In this document: positions 1 through 8,083 of the stretch, piece after piece
Layout: the number at the start of each line of letters is the position of its first letter
How positions within the stretch are numbered: the stretch's first letter is position 1
Origin: Zoogloea sp.
GTDB lineage: Bacteria; Pseudomonadota; Gammaproteobacteria; Burkholderiales; Rhodocyclaceae
Length of the DNA stretch: 37,004 nt
Direction of reading: 5' to 3'
Assembly: GCF_023150065.1 (NCBI RefSeq)
Contig: NZ_JAKLLN010000032.1
Span: 1-37,004 of the forward strand
Program-made: the position numbers and the translations under genes
The notes under the pieces: model-generated
What the model saw: the letters and a program-made list of their open reading frames with translations, nothing else
Told to the model about the DNA's origin: nothing
The model's database searches: none

Positions 1-44
1 ACCGCCCGGTGCGGACCCGCATGCCGGGTGGTGTGGGAGGGGAA

Positions 45-63
45 CGGTCAGATTATCTGACCG
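45..63. promoter_or_regulatory. 19-bp perfect palindrome, candidate operator
   Basis: Two 9-base arms, CGGTCAGAT and ATCTGACCG, are perfect inverted repeats around a single central T. A one-base loop is too tight for an RNA hairpin, so a site for a dimeric DNA-binding regulator is the better reading. The gene it would control is probably left of the window, since the nearest gene inside only ends at 155. The regulator family is unknown. Confidence 0.45.
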
Positions 64-100
64 CCCCTATCCCGATTGCATTGTCGATTTCGTTCAAGCG

Positions 101-121
101 CCGCCCCTTGCTGGGGGGCGG
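101..121 (-). terminator. GC hairpin downstream of the flavin oxidoreductase gene
   Basis: CCGCCCC (101-107) pairs with GGGGCGG (115-121), about 35 bases beyond the minus-strand stop at 155. No T run follows on the minus strand, so it is a weak terminator candidate or only a 3'-end stabilising hairpin. Confidence 0.3.
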
Positions 122-154
122 TGATGAGTGGCTTGTCGTGGACCGTTACGTCTT

Positions 155-1165
155 TTACAGCGTATCGCGGGCCGCAACGGCCAGGTCCAGGGCGCGCAGG
201 CGCAGGTCGGGATCGAAGATGTCGCAGACCAGCATCAGCTCATCGGCGCCCGTGGCGGCCAGCAGGCGGGCCAGGCCGTCGCGCACGGTGTCCGGGCCGC
301 CGATGACGGCGGCGCCGAGGAAGTCGCCGATGGCGGCGCGTTCTTCCGGATGCAAGCCGGCCATGAAGTTCTCTTCCGGGGGCTGCAGGCGTCGCCGGTC
401 GCCACGCAAGATGCCCAGCACGCGCCGGAAGGTGCTGCTGGCGAGAAAGTCGGCTTCCTCGTCGCTGGGAGCGGCGATCAGCGGGACGCCGATGATCACG
501 TAGGGGGCGGCGAGCTGGGCCGAGGGCTGGAATTCGCGGCGGTACAGTTCGACGGCCTGCAGCAGCAGGCGCGGCGCAAAGTGGGACGCAAAGGCGTAGG
601 GCAGGCCCCGGGCCGCGGCCAGCCGTGCCGAGAAGAGGCTGGAGCCAAGCAGCCAGATGGGTACCCGGGTGCCCGCGCCGGGCATGGCGATGAGCTGCTG
701 GCCGGGTTCGGCCGGGGCCAGCAGGTGCTGCAGCTCGGCCACGTCGCGGGGGAAGTCCTCTTCCCGCTCGATGCGGTCCCGGCGCAGGGCGCGCATGGTC
801 AGCCCGTCGGTGCCGGGAGCGCGTCCGAGGCCCAGATCGATCCGCCCGGGGTAGAGTTCGGCGAGGGTGCCAAAGGCTTCAGCCACCACGAGCGGCGCGT
901 GGTTGGGCAGCATGACGCCGCCGGATCCGACCCGGATGCTCCGGGTGCCGCCGGCAATGTGCCCCACCAGCACGGCGGTGGCCGAGCTGGCGATGCCGGC
1001 CATGTTGTGGTGCTCGGCCAGCCAGTAGCGGGTGAAACCGAGGGCTTCGGCATGGCGGGCCGTGCGCAGGGAGATGGCCAGGGCGTCGGCTACCGTACCG
1101 CCTTCACGGACGGCAACCAGGTCGAGAAAGGAGAGGGGGACGGGCGGAGTGGAGGTGGTATTCAT
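155..1165 (-). CDS. LLM class flavin-dependent oxidoreductase
   Basis: A 336-residue protein of the luciferase-like monooxygenase superfamily, MsnO8-like branch. These enzymes use reduced FMN, usually supplied by a separate reductase, to oxidise small organic substrates in the cytoplasm. Visible family features are the N-terminal start of the TIM barrel ([20 protein letters not shown]), [20 protein letters not shown] (about residues 46-65), the [18 protein letters not shown] segment (about 79-96) and [12 protein letters not shown] (about 110-121). The length is normal for the family. The start is the ATG at 1165; no strong ribosome site is seen. It stands alone in front of the HD-GYP gene, with 75 bases between them. 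The substrate cannot be told from sequence. Confidence 0.9.
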   Translation of the reverse strand: MNTTSTPPVPLSFLDLVAVREGGTVADALAISLRTARHAEALGFTRYWLAEHHNMAGIASSATAVLVGHIAGGTRSIRVGSGGVMLPNHAPLVVAEAFGTLAELYPGRIDLGLGRAPGTDGLTMRALRRDRIEREEDFPRDVAELQHLLAPAEPGQQLIAMPGAGTRVPIWLLGSSLFSARLAAARGLPYAFASHFAPRLLLQAVELYRREFQPSAQLAAPYVIIGVPLIAAPSDEEADFLASSTFRRVLGILRGDRRRLQPPEENFMAGLHPEERAAIGDFLGAAVIGGPDTVRDGLARLLAATGADELMLVCDIFDPDLRLRALDLAVAARDTL

Positions 1166-1240
1166 GCCCGCCAGTGTCCGTCAGAAGACCGCGGCAGGGA
1201 AGTGCCGCGGCTGGGGGATGTCAGGGCGCTTCTGGCGGCC

Positions 1241-2068
1241 TCAGGCGAGCATCCACCAGTCGCCGTCCCAGCCGTCGGTGGCCTGATAGACGCGCTCTTT
1301 TTCGACCATGCTCTGGCGGGTCTGCTTGATCTGCTCGGCGATGCTCATGAAGGCATCGACCACCTGCGGGTCGAACTGTTCGCCGCGTCGTTCGCGGATC
1401 ATGGAGAGCACGGTATCCACGGGCAGGGCCTTGCGATAGCTGCGGTCGTGGGTCAGGGCATCGAAGAAATCGGCGACGGCGACGATACGCCCCGCCAGGG
1501 GGATGTCCCGACCGCACAGGCCCAGAGGGTAGCCGGCGCCGTTGTAGTGCTCGTGGTGGGTCATGGCGATTTCGCCGGCGAGCTGGAGCAGGGGTTCGTC
1601 CGACTGGCCGATGATGGCCGCGCCGATCCGCGGATGCTCGCGCATCAGGCGCCATTCTTCGGTGGTGAGCGGGCCGGTTTTGCTGAGGATGCTGTCGTGG
1701 ATGCCGATCTTGCCGATGTCGTGCATCTGGGCGGCGCTGTCGATCAGCTCGCACCAGGTTTCCGTACAGCCGAGGCTGGCGGCGATCAGGCCGGAGTAGG
1801 CGCCGATCCGGGCCGTGTGCAGTGGGGACTCGCCGTCCCGCTGTTCGGCACGGCGGGCGAGATCGAAGAAGGCTTCCCGGTTGAGCTTGCGAATGGTGCT
1901 GACCGCCCGGTCCCTTTCCCGCTGGATGACTGCCATCTGGCCATGGGCCTGCTCGAGCTGGGCGCGGGCGGAGGCGGTCTCGTGTTCCGCTTCTTCGAGC
2001 AGCCGGGTGAGGCGCTCGAACGGGGGCATGGGGGGGAGGTCGAGGGGAGTCTTGGCTTGGGGCGTCAT
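1241..2068 (-). CDS. HD-GYP domain protein, probable c-di-GMP phosphodiesterase
   Basis: A 275-residue cytoplasmic protein. Residues about 17-75 look like a charged coiled coil (LTRLLEEAEHETASARAQLE onward). An HD-GYP domain then fills the rest. The metal-binding signature HDIGK is at 116-120, followed by HPRIGAAI, HHE at 171-173 and GYP at 179-181, then IVAVADFFDALTHDRSY. All key HD and GYP residues are intact, so hydrolysis of cyclic di-GMP is likely, by family knowledge. No receiver, PAS or membrane domain is present; the coiled coil probably serves dimerisation or partner binding. The start is the ATG at 2068, where the conserved reading begins; an open frame continues upstream but looks non-coding. 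Two tandem 9-base repeats lie about 80 bases upstream. Confidence 0.88.
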   Translation of the reverse strand: MTPQAKTPLDLPPMPPFERLTRLLEEAEHETASARAQLEQAHGQMAVIQRERDRAVSTIRKLNREAFFDLARRAEQRDGESPLHTARIGAYSGLIAASLGCTETWCELIDSAAQMHDIGKIGIHDSILSKTGPLTTEEWRLMREHPRIGAAIIGQSDEPLLQLAGEIAMTHHEHYNGAGYPLGLCGRDIPLAGRIVAVADFFDALTHDRSYRKALPVDTVLSMIRERRGEQFDPQVVDAFMSIAEQIKQTRQSMVEKERVYQATDGWDGDWWMLA

Positions 2069-2372
2069 GGTTGTCGGATCGGGCCTTTCGAGGGCATGGC
2101 ATCCGGGATGGCTGGGAACTCCCGTGCAATGTAGTTCATGTCTAAACGTTAAATACGTTAAATTCGCCACGGCTTGCACGATTGCTGAAGTGATTCGCCA
2201 ACTATTGCGCAGGTCTGCAGGCTGCCCCCGCGCCGCCTGAACTGCCCCTCGAGGCGTGATCTGACGCGCTCCAGCGGGTGGGTTTCGGGGCCGAGTCCGG
2301 GGTACACTCGCGCCCTTTCGGATGCAGCGCCGGGCTTGCGGGCCGGCCTGCCCACTGCGGAGGGTTTCCCTG
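2069..2372. other. 304-base intergenic region between the divergent HD-GYP and YeeE genes
   Basis: No gene is seen here. It is locally AT-rich around 2135-2210, unlike its surroundings, and holds the tandem repeat at 2146-2163. A TACACT hexamer at 2303-2308 is a possible -10 box for the rightward sulfur-transport pair, but no convincing -35 box was found. The promoter for the HD-GYP gene should lie in the AT-rich part. Confidence 0.5.
2146..2163. repeat. Tandem 9-bp repeat (ACGTTAAAT twice)
   Basis: ACGTTAAAT occurs twice with no spacer, at 2146-2154 and 2155-2163, in a short AT-rich patch upstream of the HD-GYP gene. Direct repeats about one helical turn apart in a promoter region are often regulator sites. 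No regulator can be named. Confidence 0.45.
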
Positions 2373-2816
2373 ATGACCATCGACTGGGCTCATTTCACGC
2401 CCTTGGCGTCCCTTGGCGGCGGGGCATTGATCGGGCTCGCAGCGGGAATCCTGTTCATCGGCAGCCGCCGGATCGCCGGCATCAGCGGAATTTTTGGTGA
2501 GGTCCTCAGCGGCGCTCGTGATGGCATGGGCTGGCGGCTGGCCTTTCTGGCCGGATTGCTGGCGGCGCCCTGGGTGGTACCAGGGCTGGCGGTGGGCGGT
2601 GGAGAAGCGCGCTTCGGGGTGTCCTGGCCGGTGCTGTTCGTTGCCGGTCTGCTGACCGGCTACGGCACGCGGATTGCCCGCGGTTGCACCAGCGGTCACG
2701 GGGTGTGCGGCCTGTCGCGCCTGTCACCCCGTTCGCTGGTGGCGGTATTGTGTTTCATGGCCTCGGGGATGGTCACCGTGACCGTGCTGCGATTGCTGTC
2801 CGGAGAGGCATCATGA
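2373..2816 (+). CDS. YeeE/YedE family protein, first half of a split sulfur transporter
   Basis: A 147-residue integral membrane protein with four or five hydrophobic segments. It matches the short YeeE/YedE (DUF6691/TsuA-type) proteins that occur as adjacent pairs. The signature ARGCTSGHGVCGLSR, near residue 105-120, carries the conserved cysteines that in TsuA-like proteins pass thiosulfate through the membrane. By family knowledge the pair moves a reduced sulfur compound, and related pairs sit beside sulfide or persulfide regulators. The start is the ATG at 2373, chosen because GGAGGG lies at 2359-2364 with 8 bases of spacing. Its stop overlaps the start of the next gene (ATGA), so the two are translationally coupled. 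No BigR-type regulator or sulfur dioxygenase gene is adjacent. Confidence 0.85.
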   Translation: MTIDWAHFTPLASLGGGALIGLAAGILFIGSRRIAGISGIFGEVLSGARDGMGWRLAFLAGLLAAPWVVPGLAVGGGEARFGVSWPVLFVAGLLTGYGTRIARGCTSGHGVCGLSRLSPRSLVAVLCFMASGMVTVTVLRLLSGEAS

Positions 2817-3226
2817 GTCGTCTGCTGGCGTGGCTGCTGCCACTGGTGGCCGGGCTGCTGTTTGGTGTCGGGCTGATCGTGTCGGAGATGGTGGCCCCGG
2901 CCAAGGTGCAGGCTTTCCTGGACGTGGGCGGGCGCTGGGATCCGTCGCTGGCGCTGGTGATGGGCGGGGCGATCGCCGTGGCCTTGCCGGTGTTTCAGCT
3001 GGCCCGGCGGCGGCGTCCGCCGGCGCCCCACGGCCCGGTGGAGGGGCGCCTGATTGTCGGGAGCGTGCTTTTCGGGATTGGCTGGGGGCTATCGGGCTAC
3101 TGCCCGGGGCCGGCCCTGGTGGTGGCCGGTGGTGGCAGTGGCGAGGCCCTGGGTTATGTGGTGGCGATGGGGCTTGGAATGGCTCTCGGCAACCGGTACG
3201 GGGCGCGGGAGTTGCGACGGGCTTAG
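2813..3226 (+). CDS. YeeE/YedE family protein, second half of a split sulfur transporter
   Basis: A 137-residue membrane protein with four predicted hydrophobic segments (about residues 4-24, 47-63, 82-99 and 108-126). It carries SGYCPGPALVVAGGG, the signature of the second member of YeeE/YedE pairs, including a single conserved cysteine that complements the GCTSGHGVCG motif of the upstream protein. The ATG at 2813 overlaps the upstream stop codon by four bases, so the proteins are probably made in equal amounts and form one pore, as in the fused long YeeE proteins of other bacteria. The transported compound (thiosulfate, sulfide or another) is not decided by sequence. Confidence 0.85.
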   Translation: MSRLLAWLLPLVAGLLFGVGLIVSEMVAPAKVQAFLDVGGRWDPSLALVMGGAIAVALPVFQLARRRRPPAPHGPVEGRLIVGSVLFGIGWGLSGYCPGPALVVAGGGSGEALGYVVAMGLGMALGNRYGARELRRA

Positions 3227-3273
3227 GGCCCGGCTGCCAGGTGGCGGCCGGCGAACAGGACAGGATGACGGGC

Positions 3274-4299
3274 ATGGCTTTGCGGATTGCAATCAACGGC
3301 TACGGACGGATCGGGCGGTGTTTCCTGAGGGCCTTGCTGGCCTCTCCGGTGCGTGAGCACTTCGAGGTGGTGGCCATCAATGAGCCGGCCGACCTGGAGA
3401 GCATGGCCTACCTGACGCGCTTCGACTCGACCCATGGCTGCTTTCCGGGCACGGTGGAGGTGGAGCCGGGTAGCCTGCGCATCGATGGGCGGACGATCCA
3501 GGTCTTTCATGCCGATACGCCTGAAGGCGTGGCCTGGGGCGAACTGGGGGTGGATGTGCTGGTCGAGGCGTCCGGCCGCTACAGCCATCGCCACGATCTG
3601 GAGCGATTTCTGGCTGCCGGGTGCCGGCGCCTGCTGTTGTCCCACCCGGGGCAGACGGCGGAGGACGTGGATCAGACCATCGTTTTTGGCATGAATCACA
3701 CGCTGCTGAGCGGGGCGGAGCGCATCGTCTCGGCGGCGTCCTGTACCACCAATGCCATCGTGCCGGTGCTGTCCATCCTGGACGAGGCCTTTGGGCTGGA
3801 GCATGCCATGCTCACGACCCTGCATTCGGTGATGAACGATCAGCCCCTGATCGACGGCTACCACCACACCGATCTGCACCGCACCCGCTCGGCCATGCAG
3901 TCGATGATCCCGGTGTCCACGGGCCTGGCCCGGGGAGTGCAGCGGATGTTGCCGGGGCTGGCCGGGCGGATCGAGTCGAAGGCCATCCGGGTGCCGGTGG
4001 TGAATGTGTCGGCCATCGACCTGGTGGCCACCCTGCGCCGCGGTACGGATGCGGCAGAGGTCAAGGCACTGCTGCGGGGGGCGGCCGAGGGCGGTGGTGC
4101 CGGACGCATGATGTATACCGATCGGCCTCACGCCTCCATCGATTTCAACCACAGCCCGCACTCGGCCATCATCGATGGCGGTCAGACCCGCGTGAGCGGT
4201 GATCGCCTGCTCAACCTGCTGGTGTGGTTCGACAACGAGTGGGGCTTTGCCAACCGGATGATCGACGTGGTGGCCTTCTGGGGACAGCGCATGGCCTGA
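3274..4299 (+). CDS. epd: D-erythrose-4-phosphate dehydrogenase-type GAPDH family enzyme
   Basis: A 341-residue GAPDH-fold enzyme. The Rossmann motif INGYGRIGR is at the N-terminus; the active-site cysteine is C157 in SAASCTTN, and H184 lies in TTLHS. Resemblance to Epd rather than glycolytic GapA is clear in LLLSHPG (about 120-126), HSVMNDQPLIDGYHHTDLHR, SMIPVSTGLARG and DNEWGFANRM. Epd oxidises erythrose-4-phosphate to 4-phosphoerythronate for pyridoxal phosphate synthesis, but Epd-like enzymes can also have GAPDH activity, so the substrate is inferred. Two starts are possible: ATG 3265, and ATG 3274, which has AGGA at 3262-3265 with 8 bases of spacing and gives the usual short N-terminus. 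No pdx or pgk gene is adjacent; the neighbours are sulfur transport and an exporter. Confidence 0.82.
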   Translation: MALRIAINGYGRIGRCFLRALLASPVREHFEVVAINEPADLESMAYLTRFDSTHGCFPGTVEVEPGSLRIDGRTIQVFHADTPEGVAWGELGVDVLVEASGRYSHRHDLERFLAAGCRRLLLSHPGQTAEDVDQTIVFGMNHTLLSGAERIVSAASCTTNAIVPVLSILDEAFGLEHAMLTTLHSVMNDQPLIDGYHHTDLHRTRSAMQSMIPVSTGLARGVQRMLPGLAGRIESKAIRVPVVNVSAIDLVATLRRGTDAAEVKALLRGAAEGGGAGRMMYTDRPHASIDFNHSPHSAIIDGGQTRVSGDRLLNLLVWFDNEWGFANRMIDVVAFWGQRMA

Positions 4300-4341
4300 G
4301 GGCCTGTGCCCACCGGCTCACCGGAGGATTTCCGGCAGGCT

Positions 4342-5817
4342 CTAACGGAAGGCGCGCTGGATGGCCACGATCAGGAATATCCCACCGGCCAGTACGCCGC
4401 AGGCCATGAAGGCATCGGCGCAGGCCTGGGCAAGGGCCGGCGACGCGAGGGGGACGGCCAGGCTGTCGTGGAGGCGTGTGATCCACTCCCCGGAAGGGCT
4501 GCCCGGGTCCAGGTGGGCGGCGTAGCGCCACTCCAGCAGCACCGAGCCGCTGGTGATGGCCGACGACAGGCCCAGCTGCCGGACGATGTTCTTCACCTGG
4601 TAGGCGTGGGAGAACACCGCCGGATCAATGCGCACAAAGGTGCCGAAGGCCACCGGCCCCATGTAGATTGGCAGGGCCAGCCCGGTGAGCAGGGCCGGCA
4701 GGATCAGTGCCCGCCAGTCTCCCGTGCCTGCCGACAGGCCCAGCCACAGGTTGCCGATGCAGATCAGGGCCAGGCCGGCGAGCATGAAGGGGCGCAGGCG
4801 CGGCCAGTGGCGTGCCAGGCGGGCGTGGGCCAGGGCCGCGAGCACGCTGCAGCTCATCGCGCCGCTCAGCATCCAGGCCGTGCTGCCCATGTCGAGTCCG
4901 AGCCCGTGCTGGAACAGGATGGGCATCAGGAAGCCGCTCAGGCCGATCAGGAAGTAGCCGAAGAAATAGAACAGGATGCCCAGTAGATAACGCTGCTGGA
5001 AGAGTCGCCGGTAGTCGATCAGCGGGTGCTCCCGCCGCCATTGCCGGGCCGCAAACAGGCTCAAGGCCGCGATGGCCGCGGCGCCGATGGCCAGCACGGG
5101 CTTCGGCGCCGAGAACAGGCTGAACTGCAGGGCCTGGATGGAGTACTGGAGCGCGAACACCGCCACCACAAGCCCGATCAGCCAGCCCCAGTGTTCGCGG
5201 CTGCGGGCTTCCGGGGCTACCGTGTCCCGGGGCAGGCGGGGAGCCAGAAAGGCGGCAAGGGCGGCCGCCAGGGGCAGCATCACCCAGAAGACGGCCTGCC
5301 ATCCGCCGGCAGCCATCAACCCGGCGGCCAGTACCGGTGCGAGGGCCGCGCCGCCCAGCAGGGTGCCGATGAAGGTGAGCAGCCCGGAGAAGCGTGCTGC
5401 CTCCGGCAGGCGGTTGATCTGCATGCGGCCTGCCGTGAAAAAGGTGGCTCCCGCCGCCCCTTGCAGGGCCCGGCCAAGGGTGAACTGGCCCGGCCCGCTG
5501 GCGGTGGCGCAGAGCAGCGCCCCAAGGGCAAAGACCCCGAGGGAGGCGAGGATGAAATCCCGGTAGCCGATGCGCTCGACGACCCACTGGTGCTTGTAGA
5601 GCATGAAGATGGCGCCCACGCCGTAGACGGTCCAGGCCATGGCAAAGCCCCGGGCGTCGATGCCCAGCCCACCCATGATGGGGGCGGCGGCAAAGGTGAC
5701 CATGCCGGTCTCCACGAATTCGATGCCGGTGACGGCGGCGATCACCCACAGCAGATCCCTGACACTGAGTGGCGGCTGGCTGGCGCGGGGCAGGACGAGG
5801 GCGGGGTCGGCGTTCAT
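4342..5817 (-). CDS. MFS transporter, DHA2/EmrB-like
   Basis: A 491-residue polytopic inner-membrane protein with roughly 14 hydrophobic segments, the layout of proton-driven DHA2 multidrug exporters. Segments run from LLWVIAAVTGIEFVETGMVT near the N-terminus to MACGVLAGGIFLIVAIQRAF at the C-terminus. The loop after TM2 reads ERIGYRDFILA, a loose form of the major facilitator motif, and LGRALQGAAGATFF corresponds to the motif B region. The ATG at 5817 is preferred; an open frame runs on to 5901 but would overlap the LysR operator region. The divergent LysR gene 85 bases away is the likely regulator. The substrate is unknown. No membrane-fusion or outer-membrane partner gene is next to it. Confidence 0.85.
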   Translation of the reverse strand: MNADPALVLPRASQPPLSVRDLLWVIAAVTGIEFVETGMVTFAAAPIMGGLGIDARGFAMAWTVYGVGAIFMLYKHQWVVERIGYRDFILASLGVFALGALLCATASGPGQFTLGRALQGAAGATFFTAGRMQINRLPEAARFSGLLTFIGTLLGGAALAPVLAAGLMAAGGWQAVFWVMLPLAAALAAFLAPRLPRDTVAPEARSREHWGWLIGLVVAVFALQYSIQALQFSLFSAPKPVLAIGAAAIAALSLFAARQWRREHPLIDYRRLFQQRYLLGILFYFFGYFLIGLSGFLMPILFQHGLGLDMGSTAWMLSGAMSCSVLAALAHARLARHWPRLRPFMLAGLALICIGNLWLGLSAGTGDWRALILPALLTGLALPIYMGPVAFGTFVRIDPAVFSHAYQVKNIVRQLGLSSAITSGSVLLEWRYAAHLDPGSPSGEWITRLHDSLAVPLASPALAQACADAFMACGVLAGGIFLIVAIQRAFR

Positions 5818-5887
5818 GGGCGGGGCCGTACAAGAAGGTGATTCGAGTCTAGGCGGCGAGGTTGAATGTCTCAAATCGATCTTGTTG

Positions 5888-5902
5888 ATTGATAATATCA
5901 AT
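5888..5902. promoter_or_regulatory. ATTGAT-N3-ATCAAT palindrome between the MFS and LysR genes
   Basis: A perfect 6-base inverted repeat with a three-base centre ends at the base before the LysR ATG (5903). Position and symmetry suit an autoregulatory LysR-type site in the 85-base divergent promoter region. The region is AT-rich compared with its surroundings, and ATCGAT also occurs on both sides (5875-5880 and 5906-5911). Confidence 0.5.
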
Positions 5903-6841
5903 ATGATCGATATTGACTACGCGGCCTTCCGTCGCCTGGATCTCAATCTTCTGGTGGCCTTCGATGCGCTGGTCAGCGAGGCCAGCGTCAGCCGTGCCGC
6001 CGCCCGTCTTTACGTGGGGCAGCCCGCCATGAGCCATGCGCTGGCGCGCCTGCGCGAGACCTTCGGTGACGACATCCTGTTTCGTGAGGGCGCGGTGATG
6101 CGGCCGACGCCCCGGGCCCTGGCGCTGGCGGGGGCAGTCAGGCAGGTGCTCGACGACATCCAGCAACTGGCCCGTGGCGCCCGGAGTTTCGACCCGGCCG
6201 CGGCGGAGGGGCGCGTGCGCATCGCCCTCACCGATCCTCTTGAGGCCTTGCTGTTGCCCGGCCTGGTGGCGCGCCTGCGGGAAAGGGCGCCAGGCCTGAT
6301 CCTGTCGGTATTGCCCATCCCGGCCTCACGCCAGCTGGAGCAACTGGACGCGGGAGCGGTGACCCTCGTGGTGGGGCATTTCCCTCAACTGCGGGAAGTG
6401 CATGAGGGGCTGGCGCTGCATGAGTCGGGCTTTTCGTGCGTCTTCAACCCCGCCCTGATCCAGGTGCCGCCCGGCCCGACGCTGGCGGACCTGGCAGGGC
6501 TGCCGCATATCCACACCAATTACGTGGGGGAGCCGCCGGGGCTGGTGGACCGGATCTTCAAGGCCCAGGGGCTGAGCCGTCAGGTGGTGGCCCGCAGTGC
6601 CATGCCCTTGTCGATTCCGTTTGTGCTGAAGCGCAGCCCGCTGGTGGCGATCCTGCCCGACATGCTGGCCCGGATGTTTCTGGCTCATACGGACCTGCGT
6701 TTCGAGCCCCTGCGCATCGCAGGCTTGAGCCTGCCGATCAGCCTGGTGCGCCACCGCCGGGAGCGTAGCGATCCGCTGACCGGCTTCGTGGCCGGTCTGC
6801 TCGCGGACAGCGTTGCAGAGTGGGTGGCGGCGGGAGGCTGA
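5903..6841 (+). CDS. LysR family transcriptional regulator
   Basis: A 312-residue regulator with the standard layout: an N-terminal winged helix-turn-helix (RRLDLNLLVAFDALVSEASV followed by SRAAARLYVGQPAMSHALAR, about residues 8-47) and a periplasmic-binding-protein-like effector domain (about 95-300). The N-terminal wording LDLNLL..FDAL is typical of the NodD/NahR-like LysR branch. The start is ATG 5903; no ribosome site is visible because the upstream bases form the palindrome, so translation may be weak or leaderless. It is divergent from the MFS exporter, a common pairing in which the regulator senses the exported compound. The effector is not known. It converges with the protease gene at its 3' end with only 11 bases between. 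Confidence 0.9.
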   Translation: MIDIDYAAFRRLDLNLLVAFDALVSEASVSRAAARLYVGQPAMSHALARLRETFGDDILFREGAVMRPTPRALALAGAVRQVLDDIQQLARGARSFDPAAAEGRVRIALTDPLEALLLPGLVARLRERAPGLILSVLPIPASRQLEQLDAGAVTLVVGHFPQLREVHEGLALHESGFSCVFNPALIQVPPGPTLADLAGLPHIHTNYVGEPPGLVDRIFKAQGLSRQVVARSAMPLSIPFVLKRSPLVAILPDMLARMFLAHTDLRFEPLRIAGLSLPISLVRHRRERSDPLTGFVAGLLADSVAEWVAAGG

Positions 6842-6852
6842 GGAGGCGCGGG

Positions 6853-8016
6853 TCAGTCGGCCCGGGAGAGGGCCGGACGACGCCCGATCTCCACCTTGAG
6901 ATCGAGCTTCTCCTTGCCCCGGCGCAGTTCGAAGCCCGCCTTGCGCCCCGGTGCAAGGGCGGCGATGGCTTCCAGCATGGCCTGGGGATCATTCACCTTG
7001 CGGCCCTCGACGGCCAGCAGGACGTCACCCGGCTTCACGCCGGCCCGCTCGGCGGGGCTGCCACGCATGACGCCGGAGATCAGGGTGCCTTCGCTGGAGG
7101 CCATGCCGAAGGAGTCGGCCAGTTCGGCGGTGATGGCCTGAACTTCGACGCCGATCCAGCCCCGCGTTACCGACCCGTTCTGGATGATCTGCTCCATCAC
7201 GCTGCGGGCCAGGGAGACTGGGATGGCGAAGCCGATGCCCAGAGAGCCGCCTGAGCGGGAATAGATGGCGGCGTTGATGCCCACCAGGGTGCCGGCGCTG
7301 TCGATGAGGGCGCCACCGGAATTGCCCGGGTTGATGGCTGCGTCGGTCTGGATGAAGTCCTCGAAGGTGTTGATGCCCAGGTGGGAGCGGCCGAGGGCCG
7401 AGACGATGCCCATGGTGACGGTCTGGCCGACACCGAAGGGGTTGCCGATGGCGAGCACCACATCGCCCACGTGGAGCTGTTCGGTGCGGCCGAAGGTGAT
7501 GGCCTTGAGCTTGCCGTCGGATTTGATCTGCAGCACGGCCAGATCGGATTCCGGATCGCGGCCGACGATGCGTGCCGGCAGCTTGCGGCCGTCATTGAGG
7601 GCCACTTCGATCTCGTCGGCGGCTTCGATGACATGGTTGTTGGTCAGCACATAGCCTTCGGGCGAGACGATCACCCCGGAGCCAAGGCCCGAGGCGCGCT
7701 GCTGGGGTCGGTTGTCGAGGCGGTCACCGAAGAAGTGGCGGAACAGGGGGTCGTCGGCAAAGGGGTGGCGCTGGGCCTTGACCTCTTTGCTGGTGAAGAT
7801 GTGTACCACCGCCGGCAAGGCGGCGCGGGCTGCGTCGGAGTAGGACGCGACCGGACGCCCGCCTGCGACGCTGGCCGGCGCGATGCTTTCCTGAATGGTG
7901 ACGGAGGGCAGGGCGGGGCGCTCGCCGGTCCACTCGGGTTTGAGTGTGCTGACCACAAACAGCACGGCCACCGAGACCGTGACGGCTTGGGCAAAGATAA
8001 TCCACAGGCGATGCAT
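6853..8016 (-). CDS. HtrA/DegS-like periplasmic serine protease
   Basis: A 387-residue S1C protease. An N-terminal hydrophobic segment (about residues 5-24) should anchor it in the inner membrane with the rest in the periplasm. The catalytic triad is visible: H128 in [10 protein letters not shown]158 in ESDLAVL and S233 in [10 protein letters not shown] single PDZ domain follows (about 285-375, [10 protein letters not shown] to [10 protein letters not shown]). One PDZ plus a membrane anchor is the DegS/AlgW architecture; those proteases sense misfolded outer-membrane proteins and start sigma-E release, whereas DegP/DegQ have two PDZ domains. Whether this one acts on an RseA-like anti-sigma factor is inference. 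It is divergent from the Nif3-family gene, with 67 bases between the starts. Confidence 0.92.
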   Translation of the reverse strand: MHRLWIIFAQAVTVSVAVLFVVSTLKPEWTGERPALPSVTIQESIAPASVAGGRPVASYSDAARAALPAVVHIFTSKEVKAQRHPFADDPLFRHFFGDRLDNRPQQRASGLGSGVIVSPEGYVLTNNHVIEAADEIEVALNDGRKLPARIVGRDPESDLAVLQIKSDGKLKAITFGRTEQLHVGDVVLAIGNPFGVGQTVTMGIVSALGRSHLGINTFEDFIQTDAAINPGNSGGALIDSAGTLVGINAAIYSRSGGSLGIGFAIPVSLARSVMEQIIQNGSVTRGWIGVEVQAITAELADSFGMASSEGTLISGVMRGSPAERAGVKPGDVLLAVEGRKVNDPQAMLEAIAALAPGRKAGFELRRGKEKLDLKVEIGRRPALSRAD

Positions 8017-8083
8017 CGTAAAATGGCTTGCAGGTGGCGCGCGGGTGCGCAGCCGGAGTGCTTGGTTTCAAGGAGAGGCGGCC

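Noticed and set aside
128-2134. 668-codon plus-strand frame at the left end
   Set aside because: It is antisense to the flavin oxidoreductase and HD-GYP genes, both of which have clear family motifs. The translation is a low-complexity Gly/Ala/Gln-rich sequence.
4302-4340. Hairpin between the convergent epd and MFS genes (GCCTG/CAGGC with inner CCGGA/TCCGG)
   Set aside because: Short stems, no T run on either strand and a large interior loop; not strong enough to call a terminator.
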